Below, one piece after another: positions 53,050-64,000 of a stretch of DNA of 64,000 nucleotides. Made by a program: the position numbers and the translations under genes. The first letter of the stretch is position 1, and each line of letters begins with the position of its first letter. Under the pieces are notes generated by a model. That model was not told the DNA's origin and searched no databases. It worked only from the letters and a program-made list of their open reading frames with translations. Origin of the DNA: Galeopsis tetrahit (Eukaryota > Streptophyta > Magnoliopsida > Lamiales > Lamiaceae); assembly GCA_963675135.1 (NCBI GenBank), contig OY776132.1, forward strand, positions 992,001-1,056,000, written 5' to 3'.

Positions 53050-53322
53050 AAAAGTAAGTTGGGCCTCCATGACGGTTCTTTTTATTTAAAAAGTGGGCTT
53101 TAAGGTTTGATTTGGCCCATTAAGTATGGGCTATTTTCTTATTGGCCTCTCAATTCTCCAATGAAGATTGTTAAGAAAGAAACTCACCGCCATCACTAAC
53201 ATACGCCGGCGGTGCACGATTTCATTTTCTTTCACTAGGATCTTCTCTCGTATTCACAACTCATAAGCGCCTTTCAAAATCGCCAAAATCAAATCTTTGT
53301 TAGGGTTTCAATTTTGTCATCG
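53050..53322 (+). promoter_or_regulatory. TAP46 promoter and 5' leader with site-II-like motifs
   Basis: TGGGCC at 53060-53065 and GGCCCAT at 53114-53120 are site-II-type elements common upstream of plant housekeeping and growth genes. The pyrimidine-rich leader follows from about 53220. Downstream promoter structure is not obvious and no TATA box was recognised. The MULE-type MITE ends only 22 bp upstream of this interval. Confidence 0.5.
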
Positions 53323-56300
53323 ATGGTGGAATTAAACATGGAGGAGATGTCTCTGCCAGTTCTTTTCGAGCAATCTCGCAAAATTCATCAAGCCGCCTCC
53401 GATTCCTCGGTCGATCAGGTTTTTTTTTCATTGGATTCAAGTATTTCCTGTTTACTGTACTTAAATGTTCTGGTTTTGATTAGATGTTCGTGTTGTAAGT
53501 GTTGTTTTACTTTTTTTTTGTTCGTTATGTAGGAGACAGTGAAAAAAGGTTGCGAGCTGTTGAGTAAATGCGAGGAAATGATTGGGAAATTAGGGCTGTT
53601 TTCGGCTAATGAGACGAAGGAAGATATAAGCACTACGAATCTCAAATATATTCTCGTGAGTGCTGGTTTTGATTATATTTTAGTGTGAAATTTGTTGTCC
53701 GTCATATTGTCTTTCAATGATTCTATTGATATTCTGTGTTTTCTAATTGCATATCTAATGGAGAAATGATCATTAATTAGATAATTTGATACTTTGTGAG
53801 TTCAAATCATGCATAGAATCTGATTATATGGTTTAGTGTTAATATTGCAAGCGTAAGTAAACCAAACGAATTGTGAGATATACAGTATATAGACATTATA
53901 TAATCATGTTTACGTACTCATAGACCTTAGAAGGGCAAAAAAGCTAATGGTTCAATAACCGCAGTTCGTGTTTCTGTTTTTAAATCTTTGAATGTTATAG
54001 AATCTGATTATATGGTTTGGTGTTAATATTGCAAGCGAAAGTAAACCAAACGTATTGTGAGATATACAGTATATAAACATTATATACTTATGTTTACGTA
54101 CTCATAGACCTTAGAAGGGCAAAAAAGCTAATGGTTCAATAACCGCAGTTCGTGTTTCTGTTGTTAAATCTTTGAATGTTACGAAAGCTAACTTTGTTTG
54201 CATAAGTACTTATCTAGACCCTTCTGTGGATGAAAATTGTTTATGGGGTTGAGTTTCTAATCCCAAATAATTGGGGTAGGCTACATGAACCAATTATTCG
54301 ATAATTGATTCATGACATGGTGATGTGACAAAGTTTTACACTGTCTTTCACAAGCCTACAAAAAATCCTCCTTTTTCCTGGCTTGGGACAGGCAGGGATA
54401 GCACCCTGGCGGAGTTGGGTTGAGTTTTTATATTGAGGGAAAAATTGTCTTCACCATTTAAAAAGATATTATCCCAGTTATACAATTGACACTAAAATAT
54501 TTCTTCATGATGTTTAATACAGGTGCTGTATTATCTTGGTGAGTTAACAGAGAAAATTGCTGCAGAAGACAGGATTCAGGTTCTTAAAACTGCGCAGGCC
54601 AAGTTGAAGGTACCAGTATTTTGTGAAATTTTGTTAAGGATCTTTTTGTTGCTGCCTTTCTGTCTTTTCATTGACTTTTGGAAATGGCTTAATGAAGTTA
54701 CTGATGTTGTATAAATCTTGGATTTCACACGACCAGGAATTTATTACCTTTTGTGAGACAATGGAGCTTGTACCAGCAGAGGAATTAGTTTTATCTGCCC
54801 AAGGGAAGAGTAATACATTTACTGATCAGAGAGCTAAGAAGGTAGATTTTGATATTTCAGTTAGATCTGGAGCTCGAACAGTTATGTTCTGTATTAATCA
54901 GAATTATGTTACTTCAGATAGCTCGCTTCAAACGTCAGAAAGCTGCTGAATCCAAATTGCTTGAAATAAGGGAGAGGAAGGAACGGCGTGGGCGTTCAAC
55001 TAGAGCATCTGCATTATCTACTCCTGTTGAGTCGGGGGAAGAGGACGTGGAAGATGATGATGGAGAAGAGGAAAGGGAGGTCAGTTTTATTATGAGTTGT
55101 TTATTTTTAACTTAAGAAATTTGAGGATTTCGTATGCATATATTTGTATGTTACCATTATAAGACTAAAGAGGAATCAATTGATACTAGATGAGATGATT
55201 ATGACGATTAATTTGGTCACCTGTACTGTTTTCTTAAAAGTGAAGCTTTTTTATTAAAGTACTCCCTCCGTCCCACCTTATATTACCCATAGTTTTTGGG
55301 CACATAGATTAAAGAGTATGATAAAATAATAGATATAGTACAAATGATGTGATAGGGAGAGAGAAAATAATAGATAGAGTATAATAAACTAGTAATAGAT
55401 AAAGTGTTTACCAAAAGTACAATGGGAAATATATAGTGGGACAATCCAAAAGGAAAAAAGGGTAATATATAGTGGGATGGAGAGAGTATATGTTTTGCTA
55501 AATATTTGCGATACGATTGCTATGAATGAGTGGAATTAGGTGGGAGTGGGGTGGAATGATGATGAGAAAGGGATAACATAAATATCACACATAATGGGAG
55601 CGGAGTGTGAACCAACCAATGTACACATAGTGTATATATTAGATATGCTATGCAAACTGAAATACCATGCTACTAAATATTATTTAAATTGATAATACTC
55701 ACTAAATCTGAAGCCTTTGGTTCATGTAGTATCTAAGTTCATCTAGTAAAAAAAGTAGACACTGATTAAAATTTAAATCTTAACAAGAAAATCAACATTA
55801 CTCAAACTTCAGTCACATAGATTACTAGATAATTGTGGAAAAATTTAAGAATCCTAAAAAAATTAGAATAGTGGGTAGGTTAACAACTGTTAATGTAACC
55901 AATGAAGAAATTTAACACTAATTCCACTCGTACTCCATTCCTCCATGCCGTTGGAGATCTGTAAACTAAAGGATATAATTCTCATTAGTTTGTTTCTGAT
56001 CTCATCTCTCTTCATTCTCCATGTTGGTTAATTGAACTAATCGCAATCATCATTGATATTCCTCTCAGGCATGGCTCACCACCATTTCCTTGGCGCTCTG
56101 CAAGGTTTGTCTGCAATTTCACCGTATTCAGTTTAAATACACAAGAAGTTCATGTATGCACGCATGCATGTTTGTATTTAAACCTCCCCACCCCACCCCA
56201 CCTGTTCACTTACCAATTTTTCGCATTTGTATATTCTAGACATTTGATCTGCTGGACATGCTGAAGAAAGAGGAAGAAATGCTCGTTTCCGTAAAGGAAA

Positions 56301-58129
56301 GACTGTCACAGGTATTCACTAGTTAAAGTTGAGGTTTCTCTCTTTGCTTTCAAGTTGAACTTTCTTATGTTACAATCAACAAGTGCTATTCTCAATTTTG
56401 TTCTCTGCACACCTGAATATGAGTAGTAGTGTTGATAGTAATATGTTAAATTCATGCGTTCCCTCCTGCATGAACATGTAAGTTTGAGGCCTAGATTTTA
56501 TTGAAGACTAGGTTTGAGAATTGTTCGAAACAGTTTTTACAGCATCATAAAAAACGTGTGATACTTCAAATTCTATCTCGGGGGTGTTTCTTGCATTTTC
56601 GATTACAGAAGTTTTTTTTGGTAAGTTGAGAATTTATTAAAAGAGCCAAAAGAAGATACAAAATCAACATTTAAGTTAATGTCGTTATATTAGAAGCAGC
56701 TCAAAAGCATGTCATCTCGGATCAATCAACAAACCGAAAGATCCAAATACCCAAACTAGACATCTCCTTAACATGCCTAAAATCAGTACAAAGGATCTTT
56801 AGAGTTAAGACATGTTTAGGTAACCAAATAACATCACAAATCATGCTAATTAACATCTGCATTGATTGTTAATGAAGATTTTTAATGCTTTGTTAACAAT
56901 GAAACTTTATCAACATATGCACCTCTGGTTTTTATTTTTTCAATGTTATTCCTAAGAAAATAACTTTTAATCCCATCGTGCAGCCTTATGTGTTTCTTTC
57001 AAATGTTGTATACAAACCATCAGCAAACACATATGGTTGCTACTTGTTATTATAACATTTTCTAGTGCAGGAAGGGGATGGTGAATTTTCAAAGGCTGTT
57101 CTTGATGAGCGCGCTAAGAAAGCTGAAGACTGGCATCGCGATGCTGCGACAAGGTCACGTTTTATGAAACCTGCAACTCCAATCACATGTGCTACTTTTG
57201 CACAAGATGTTTTAGAGGGTAGAGCAGATGCTTCACAGTTTCACGAACACAAGCACCAGCCAATGATTTTTGGACCAGCTAGCCTTGTGGGCAAAAACCC
57301 AACAAGCGAGCGGGAGAGAATGGCAGCTCAAGTTTTCCAGCCTCAACATAGGTACGTCAGTCGAAATTATGAAATTGTGAACACAATTATAAAAGTGCCG
57401 ACTTATATATACCAGTTTTACTGTTATATACTCCCTCCGTCCGCCTATAAGTTTTCCATTTTACCATTTTAGTCCGTCCGCCTATAAGCTTCCCATACCC
57501 TTTTTGGTAAGTACTTTTTCTTACACTTCACTTTATATTTTACTTTTTCTCTCTATCTCTCTCCTTCTTCCAATCACATCACTTGTACTATATCTATTAT
57601 TTAATCACTTTTCTTAATCTTTGTGCCAAAAAGTAGCGGGAAACTTATAGGCGGACGGAGGGAGTATATAACTGATTGATTACTTTAGTATAACTAGTAG
57701 TAATAATTTTGAATGAAACGACCAATTCTGATAAAACTAATACTACGTTTTTCTAATGAAACTGGTATATATAAGTCAAAACTTCTATAATTGTGTTATA
57801 AAAATGGAAAACGGCTGCTAATTGCTTGATGGACAATCATGTGTAAATTTTCTGAATATTTTTTCTCGATTTCAAGATTGCCGACAATGAGCATAGAGGA
57901 AGCTGGTTTAAAGGAGATGGAGATTATGAATACATGGCAAGAGAGCAATAAGAAGCTTATGGAAGAAGCTAACACATCATGGTATAAGGAGAACAAGCTA
58001 ATGCGGCCAGGTGCGGAGGAGGAGGACGAAGATGATGATGCTGCCCAGGATAAGGCGAGAGCATGGGACGACTGGAAAGACGACAACCCACGTGGGGCAG
58101 GTAATAAGAAGCTCACTCCATGCGGCTAA
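53323..58129 (+). CDS. TAP46: TAP46, PP2A regulatory (TAP42/IGBP1 family) protein
   Basis: Nine exons with GT/AG borders: 53323-53418, 53533-53655, 54523-54609, 54737-54841, 54918-55079, 56069-56104, 56240-56311, 57071-57351, 57877-58129; all join in frame to 404 residues, the length usual for plant TAP46. The ATG at 53323 gives MVELNMEEMSLPVLFEQ. N-terminal helical TAP42 domain (about 1-225) includes LGELTEKIAAEDRIQVL, IARFKRQKAAESKLLEIRER, and STRASALSTPVESGEED. The C-terminal part has ITCATFAQDVLEGRAD, ERERMAAQVFQPQHR, LPTMSIEEAGLKEM and the invariant tail DDWKDDNPRGAGNKKLTPCG. TAP46 binds catalytic subunits of PP2A-like phosphatases in the cytosol and is a target in TOR signalling. Introns carry two Stowaway MITEs, a 184-bp duplication and another repeat; coding sequence appears intact. 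Confidence 0.97.
53814..54181. repeat. 184-bp tandem duplication in TAP46 intron 2
   Basis: Copies 53814-53997 and 53998-54181 start TAGAATCTGATTATATGG and end TAAATCTTTGAATGTTA, with about eight differences. They do not touch the splice sites. Confidence 0.92.
54237..54425. mobile_element. Possible transposon fragment in TAP46 intron 2
   Basis: CTAATCCCAAATAATTGGGG followed by TAGGCTACATGAACC resembles a word widespread in plant repeats (CCCAAA..TTGGGGT.GGCTACATG); it ends near GGGACAGGCAGGGATAGCACC. Ends and class are not determined. Confidence 0.3.
55262..55486. mobile_element. Stowaway-like MITE in TAP46 intron 5
   Basis: Ends CTCCCTCCGTCCCACCTTAT and ATATATAGTGGGATGGAGAGAG are inverted copies flanked by TA. 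Inserted well away from the splice sites. Confidence 0.85.
57431..57664. mobile_element. Stowaway-like MITE in TAP46 intron 8
   Basis: CTCCCTCCGTCCGCCTATAA and TTATAGGCGGACGGAGGGAG ends with TA outside. The left end is duplicated 47 bp inward (GTCCGTCCGCCTATAAGC), as is the right end of the copy at 23800-24032, so both belong to one subfamily. Confidence 0.92.
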
Positions 58130-58415
58130 CACGTTAAAATTGTACGAATGCTCGTTATAATCCTATCCTGAATTCTTTCATAATTATCACTACTTATTGT
58201 ATCGAATTATTATTGTAATTCTACTGTATAGTAGCTGTAGCTGTTGATTACAGAGAGGGGTAGGGTATTCGGTTGAGTTTTGATTAATGTTCACAATTTG
58301 CTAGTCATAATGTTGATGAACAGTTGATTCTTCGTTTGTTGTCCTAATTTTATTGTATCAATTTTGTATATATTTTCACGTTTCTGACCCCTCATAAATT
58401 TAAGTAAAAGTAATA

Positions 58416-58638
58416 CTCCCTCCGTCCCAACTTAACTTTCATACTTTCTGTTCACTCATTTTTTAAAAAATATTAATAAATATAATTTTAAGATATAATT
58501 TTATAAAAAAATAAGTAAGTGAATGGATTTATATGTATATATAGACCATAAAAATAATTACATTAAATGTAATATTGTAGATATTGTACGGGTCAAGTTT
58601 CTAAAGGATCGAAAAAGGTTAAAATGAGACGGAGGGAG
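58416..58638. mobile_element. Stowaway-like MITE
   Basis: CTCCCTCCGTCCCAACTTAA at the left and TTAAAATGAGACGGAGGGAG at the right, TA outside. Confidence 0.88.
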
Positions 58639-58735
58639 TATATACTACTTAACACTTCTATTTAGGTTTGGCATACGGTCAGATATCTCAACTAGCACAA
58701 ATTGAATTGTACAGTTGATATGTCTATTAGTCCTT

Positions 58736-58861
58736 CGATAAAATTCAATTGCAGTTGATATGTCGATAGATGCACAATCGATTGTATTTTTACGGGTTCG
58801 ATAAAATTCAATTGCAGTTGATATGTCGATAGATGCACAATCGATTGTATTTTTACGGGTT
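58736..58861. repeat. 63-bp tandem duplication
   Basis: Copies 58736-58798 and 58799-58861 start CGATAAAATTCAATTGCAG and end ATTTTTACGGGTT with no difference noticed. Confidence 0.92.
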
Positions 58862-59691
58862 GGATATAAATTTTATTTTAATTTTGATTAGTTCTTTGTT
58901 TTGAGCCTAATTACCCATCTATATTACATGGTTTTATTTCAATGAAATTTTTCTTCACGTTTATCCATGTTTACCCCTAATTAATTTCTACTTCACTAAA
59001 TCTAGTTTTCAATTTTCCAAGATTAGTTGTCATTAATTTGAATTAATTTTGACATAAAAAATAGCCGATATTCGTAAGCTCAGCTTTTTACTCGGCTTGC
59101 TCGTATAGATAAACCAGTCTAGTTTGAGTTCGTTAGATACACAATTTACTAACGAGTTAGCTCAGACTCGATATCTACATTTTTTCTTTAATTTCATTAG
59201 ATTCAACTCGTCTCAATAGACTCCTTAGACTCATTTACGAGTCGAGTCAGACTCATTTTTTCACTTGCAATATAATCGGCTCGAAAAGAGCCGAACTTCA
59301 AGATTGAACAAAGTACATAATGTTAAGCAAATTGTTTTGCTAGTGTGTTCGACCCAACTCGTTAAAACTCGAACTCACTTTACTCGTAAAGATAAATACA
59401 CGATTTACTAATAAGTTGGCTCAAGTTTGATACGTTAGTCTAAATCTCTAATTTATTTCTTTTAATTCCATTAGGCTAGTTAGACTCATATACGGGTCAA
59501 ATTGAGCTTACTTTTCCACTCGTCAATGTAATCTCGAAAAGAGCTTGAGCTCGAACTTCAAGATTGAAACAACATAAAGTATGTTCATAAAACACTCCTT
59601 TGTATATTAATAAGTATATGCATCTTTGAAACAAATTCAAATGTGGAAACTCAAACCAACGTTACCAGTTCAAGAACATCTTCAAACACAT

Positions 59692-60360
59692 TCATCTCTC
59701 CACGCATTCGACCCCACTGCAAACCCACAACCAAATCACGAACAGCATCACACACGCCATCAGATCAATCAGCAAAACAACCCACACTTGCTTTTTCCAA
59801 ACTCTCTTCGCCTTCTGATTATCATTAAACCCGAATCCCCTGTTCTTATTCGTAATCGGAGAAAACTCAGGGCTAAATACGGTTCCATTCTTCATCCTGT
59901 TCATCCCATTCTCCTTCGCTCTCCCCCTCATCAGCCCATTCTCGCTGCTTCTCCGCCCCATCGGAGACTCAATTCCGTCGATAATATACAACGCCGGAGC
60001 CAGAAGTTGCCGGAAAACCGGACTAAATTCACCCTGAAAACAATGAGAACTCAAATTCTCCAACCTGTTATTGCCACGGAAATCCCTAACAAACGCATCT
60101 CTCACGCTTTTTAAAAACGCCAAACCCTCCGATTTCTCCAATTTCTCATCGGAAATCAGGAAATAAACGAAATCCTCGCCGATCAAAAACGTGTAGGTCT
60201 TCGAACGCACGGTGTGGTTGAATGTGGCATGAAACGGCGGCGTTTTCTCCAGGCATTTCGCCGCGATTAAGCCGAGGGCGGCGTCTTTGGGGTTGAATTC
60301 GGCTAACACGGTGGTGCCTTTTGCAATGCAGGCGTAATGGAATAAGCTTGGATCAATCAT
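59692..60360 (-). CDS. Phytolongin (longin-domain, non-SNARE membrane protein)
   Basis: A single uninterrupted exon of 222 residues from ATG at 60360. Residues 1-115 are a longin domain: HYACIAKGTTVLAEFNPKD, LIAAKCLEKTPPFHATFNHT, YTFLIGEDFVYFLISDE, EGLAFLKSVRDAF. Residues 115-190 replace the SNARE helix of R-SNAREs with a basic, Ser/Asn-rich linker (CFQGEFSPVFRQLL, NKNRGFGFNDNQKAKRVWKK), and residues 192-217 form the C-terminal membrane anchor (VWVVLLIDLMACVMLFVIWL). That layout defines plant phytolongins, which lack a SNARE motif and sit on secretory-pathway membranes; the exact role is not settled. It converges with TAP46 and lies on the same strand as SS1, 1.5 kb downstream of that gene's stop. 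The frame is complete and undamaged. Confidence 0.92.
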   Translation of the reverse strand: MIDPSLFHYACIAKGTTVLAEFNPKDAALGLIAAKCLEKTPPFHATFNHTVRSKTYTFLIGEDFVYFLISDEKLEKSEGLAFLKSVRDAFVRDFRGNNRLENLSSHCFQGEFSPVFRQLLAPALYIIDGIESPMGRRSSENGLMRGRAKENGMNRMKNGTVFSPEFSPITNKNRGFGFNDNQKAKRVWKKQVWVVLLIDLMACVMLFVIWLWVCSGVECVER

Positions 60361-61877
60361 TTCTTCTGGAAATTAGGGCAACAAAATTCGATTCTTATAA
60401 TAAGGAAATTGGCATGGGAGATTGAAATTGGGGAAGGTTTTAGGGTTTCGAGGAGGTGGCGTCAACCGTCGGAAAAGTAGAAAGAAATCCTTTTCCACCG
60501 GCCAGAACAAATTCTCCTCCTCTTGGGGGAAATGTCCCCCTTTTTTTTCAATTGATTCCAATGCAAGATATATCTCTATGATAAATAATAGTTTAATATT
60601 TTCAAAATGTAAAATAAATATTTTCATTTCAATCAATGTGAATGTCCATGTAATTCAATATATACATTATACTCCGTACTTCATAATTTATTTTTGATAA
60701 AAATAAGTGTATTTTCAAGATTAGAGTAGCTGCCCGTCAACCTTAATCGAGGCTGAACAAATCAAAGAATGTGCAATTGAATTATAATCATTTTTTTTCT
60801 TTTGAATTTCACTAAGTGTTGTTTGGTAGTTTCAGACGTACCAGTCGGTACAATGCATGAACTTTCGATTGAATGGATGTGTTACAGTGCATGAAATTGC
60901 AGTTGAACGAACGTACAATGCACTTAGCAAAGATGTACGACTGAACGAGTTGTGCATGTAGCTTTGTGTACAACCACGTTTATGGCTAAACACATCGTGT
61001 GCAACCTAAACATTTTTTAGCGTGTAAATTGTATTTTCAACATCTAAATTTCAATTTTTTATGCAATTGAAACACAATGTATTCTACTATGGTTAGTACA
61101 CTAGAATCACCTTAAATCATATAAAAAAAAATTTATAACTACACATAAACTCTAGAAATGTAGGAATTAAAATGATTTAAAAGAGGAAAAGTGTTTTGGT
61201 AAATTGAGGAGAAAACTAGAATATGGATAAAATGGGGGAGTGTTGTGTTTTGAATATGAAATGTCACTGTTTAAAAATCATTTTTTAAAAATTACACACT
61301 TCATAACCATAACACTAAAAACATAAATTCAAGTGATTTCAAATTCATGTTACTCAATTAAAATTAGGTTCTTTCATGGAGCCCTACAAACTATTTTGTT
61401 GATATTGATCGAGTTTTCTATCAAAATCATGTATTAATATTTACCTTATATGCATATTTTTTACAGAAGTTAGTACAATTGGAACTTTGAAGAATGCATG
61501 ATATATTGAAGGTAACATCTACTATTATTTCAAATAAGAGATCCTCTACATAAAATAACATCTTCCGCAACATATATTGAAGGTATTGAACAAACAATCA
61601 GTGCCGTTGTTCCGAATAGTAATTTTATTAAAAGACGCTACGTATGCTCCGTGTGTACAATAACATCGTCCAGATCGAATAGTCGTCCACAACGACCACG
61701 GTCAAGATCGAGTGAGTGTTAGCCGAAACCCCAAAGAAGAAAGGACAAAACTTCTGGATTTTGCTATGGTTTGGTAATCATCATGTGAGGCTGTGTTGGA
61801 ATCTAGAGAAATAATTTTATGTAGAATCACGACGAAAACGAGCAAGTTTTTCACCTGGGGATGCGATTTTCGTCCAG
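60361..61877. other. Intergenic region between phytolongin and SS1
   Basis: Includes the phytolongin 5' flank and the SS1 3' flank. ATTGAATGGATGTGTTACAG and TGAACGAACGTACAATGCA words near 60860-60970 form loose repeats (GCATGAA, GTACAATGCA). No gene or element with defined ends was found. Confidence 0.45.
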
Positions 61878-63850
61878 TCAGCCAGCATATGGGGGGTCGA
61901 TGAAGGCCCATTCGAAAACTTGTTCGTATTGAGTTGCTGCTTTGTCCCACGTAGAGTCTCGTTCCATTCCACGTTTCATCAATCCTTTCCAGGATGGCGA
62001 GTGCTCTCTATACGTCTTAATCGCCAGTCTGATCGCCTGTAATTTCAAAGGAGCAGTGAAATACGAGAAAGACGACAAAAAATGAGATACAGTCGTGGTT
62101 CATAGGACGATGAAGCGGGAACTTACGTTCAGTAAACTCTCTTTCGATAAAGGAGAAAAGGTCCACCTGAATGATCATAAAACACAACAGTAAATGGACA
62201 AGTAATGGGGTTCTTTTGGTAATTTGGACAAGAGTAGAGTCTCTTGTGAACCAGGTTTACAGGAACTCTCTTCTTCAAATAATACGTTTTAGCATACGAA
62301 GTATCACTAAACACTAAACAGTGATACTTCGTATACTACATGTGCTAAAAAGTTATCGAGTTCACCATAAAACTTCCGTAAACCAAATTCATAGAAGTTT
62401 TTGTGTTTGTACAAACCTCAAGTTTTTTTTTTTTTTTTTTTTGGCAATTTACGCTATAAAATATACAAGAAATTCATTTTAAGGAGAGATACATACCCTG
62501 TACCTTCACCGCTACCTTTATTCGCGTACGGGTCAAAATTCTTGACCGTGTCCTGATAAATAGAAAGAATCGTGTCAGAAGATGTCAATCGATTAATCTG
62601 AAACAAAAGCTTTGAAAAAGGTGGTTGATCTCACTCTGAGCCCGCCAGTGCTGTGGACAACGGGAATCGTCCCGTATTTCATTGCGTATAACTGGTTCAG
62701 CCCACATGGTTCAAATCTTGAAGGCATTACTAATATGTCACAGCTGCAAAGCTACTCAAATTAATACAGAGTAATTGTAAAATGAAAATGGAATCTAAAC
62801 CGTCGATTACCCTGCTGTTATCTTGTGGGAAATCGGGACGTTGAATCCAACCCAACCCCGATACTTGTCTTTATATACGGATTCTAGATGTCTCATCCAG
62901 TCTTCATATTGTTTCTCCCCGGATCCAAGCATTACCTAAAACGGGAAGATACTTGCATTTTTTTAGGAAAAATTGAAGATGCTTTTCACTAAAAATTATC
63001 AAATGAAATAAAAAGCATGAGGAAAACAGGGGACAATATCATTTTGGTCCCTATAGTTTACCATTTTCCAGTTTTGGTCCCCTCGTTTTTACTCACTATC
63101 AAACTTGGTCATAGAAGTACACTCTTACTCCCACATTTGGTCCACTTGTTAGTTGACCATCCGTTGACTGACGGTATCAATTGTTTCAATTAATTACAAT
63201 TAGCACCCCCAAAATAGTTGATTCGTCACTCAACTGACGGTGGGACCAAATGTAGGAGTAAAAGTGTACTTCTAGGACCAAATTTGATAGTTAGTGAAAG
63301 ACGAGGACCCTGTAGGTCATTCACAATATGATACGGAAGACAGAGAAATGAACTTTTGGGAAATAAAGAAACACTAATAGTGAAGAACATGTACTAAAGA
63401 CGGGCAAAGGTGCCTTACGATTTGGACATCGTCTAGCATAAGATCTGGAGCGGCTGAAAGAAGAATGTCGACACCTTTTTGGTAGTCAAGTCTCCCGATA
63501 AATCCAATCTATAGAAAACATTGACTTTTAGAATGTTTACAGCAAGAACGATAATCCTAGTACTATTCAAAGTACTATGTTCTTACCAGAGGACAATCGG
63601 GTCGGACTGGAAGGCCTAGTTCTTTCTGCAATGCCATCTTACATTTAACCTGCAATAAACGGCAGAAAATTTTAGATGAGATATAGTAAGTAAATATAAC
63701 TGAGTTTGCCTCGTTGCAACATAGTTAACGGAGATGCAATACGAATGGGCTTCACTACCTTTCCAGATAAGTCATCGATAGAGTAGTTAAAATCGATAAG
63801 CTCATCTGTAGATGGGTCCCATTCATTTAAGTCGATTCCATTTGTAATTC
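61878..63850 (-). CDS. SS1: Soluble starch synthase I, last eight exons (5' part outside window)
   Basis: Minus-strand exons 63850-63759, 63649-63587, 63508-63419, 62935-62811, 62743-62635, 62552-62497, 62166-62127, 62036-61878 join in frame to 243 C-terminal residues. They cover the second half of a GT5-type glucan synthase: ITNGIDLNEWDPSTDE, IGFIGRLDYQKGVDILLSAA, WVGFNVPISHKITAG, ILVMPSRFEPCGLNQLYAMK, GTIPVVHSTGGLRDTV and the tail EQYEQVFEWAFIDPPYAG-like sequence. The STGGLR segment is the C-terminal counterpart of the KxGGL motif. The tail and exon pattern single out starch synthase I among the plant isoforms. The plastid enzyme adds glucose from ADP-glucose to short amylopectin chains. 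The first half, including the plastid targeting peptide, is beyond base 64000. Intron 62936-63418 holds a MITE. Confidence 0.94.
63040..63320. mobile_element. MITE (probably MULE-type) in an SS1 intron
   Basis: TTTTGGTCCC(C/T), TTTTTACTCACTATCAAACTTGGTC and AGAAGTACACTCTTACTCCCAC at the left are mirrored by GTAGGAGTAAAAGTGTACTTCT, GACCAAATTTGATAGTTAGTG and GACGAGGACC at the right. A further GGTCCCT-type word starts at the very end of the window (63950-64000). The target duplication could not be fixed. Confidence 0.7.
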
Positions 63851-64000
63851 CTGCAAACTTAAATAATATCTTTGAGCAAAAAGAAAACTTGATTCAAAGA
63901 TGCAGATGACAACTCATTGTGCCTCAGCAGTTATGTGTTTAATAGGAGCAAAGGCTTTTTTTTTGTCATTTAACTTTAACCAAATTTGATTTTAGTCCCT
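63851..64000. other. Partial SS1 intron at the window edge
   Basis: No further exon is visible before the end. From about 63965 the words GTCATTTAACTTTAACC and AATTTGATTTTAGTCCCT look like the end of another MULE-type MITE. Confidence 0.45.

Larger units (their letters stand above)
58130..59691. other. Intergenic region between convergent TAP46 and phytolongin genes
   Basis: Contains the TAP46 3' flank, one Stowaway MITE (58416-58638), a 63-bp tandem duplication (58736-58861) and, at about 59080-59560, DNA with GCTCG/CGAGT words and AACTCGTTAAAACTCGA resembling the hAT-type MITE at 40905-41285. No gene was seen. Confidence 0.5.

Noticed and set aside
59626..60114. 162-codon plus frame opposite the phytolongin gene
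   Set aside because: Antisense shadow; the minus frame has a complete longin domain and membrane anchor.

Overview
The window is nuclear DNA of a flowering plant, almost certainly a eudicot. The genes have introns with GT/AG borders, the noncoding DNA is very AT-rich, and most of the sequence is transposable-element debris. I place it in the eudicots, perhaps an asterid, only from the general look of the proteins; no species can be named from the sequence alone. No prokaryotic operons, CRISPR arrays, rRNA genes or intact tRNA genes were seen.

Layout. Bases 1-7.3 kb are AT-rich noncoding DNA with Stowaway-like MITEs and one host-gene fragment. From 7.5 to 17 kb lies a nest of retroelements: a minus-strand Ty1/copia element (3' LTR, RNase H, part of the reverse transcriptase) is split by a precisely bounded 4.5-kb hAT DNA transposon (9340-13842, 8-bp target duplication CCAAGATC), followed by two further LTR-like blocks. 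From 17 to 32 kb there are no convincing genes. This stretch holds a 699-bp non-autonomous relative of the hAT element, a large fold-back repeat (21.7-25.3 kb), a 1.07-kb element carrying GC-rich exon-like DNA, and SINE copies.

The gene-bearing part starts at 32.4 kb: a mitochondrial MAM33/p32-family protein (+, 3 exons); two tandem paralogues with a cystatin-like domain (+, 3 exons each, 36.3-37.3 and 38.7-40.5 kb); a long coiled-coil protein (-, 3 exons, 41.5-44.8 kb); TAP46, the PP2A-associated TAP42/IGBP1 homologue (+, 9 exons, 53.3-58.1 kb); a phytolongin (-, single exon, 59.7-60.4 kb); and the last 8 exons of soluble starch synthase I (-, 61.9-63.9 kb, running off the window edge). They are unrelated housekeeping or cell-biology genes and do not form a pathway.

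Most unusual structures. (1) The hAT element has two divergent genes, a transposase (two in-frame stops) and an intact 100-residue BED-zinc-finger-only protein, driven from a perfect 68-bp inverted duplication that includes a TATA box. This looks like an inverted, internally deleted copy of the transposase gene inside its own element. (2) In the second cystatin-like gene, intron 1 has grown by about 13 copies of a ~62-bp unit, and each copy carries the 3' splice-site sequence of that intron. The same gene has an expanded acidic repeat in exon 1 and a 43-bp duplication that replaces its last four residues with an early stop.
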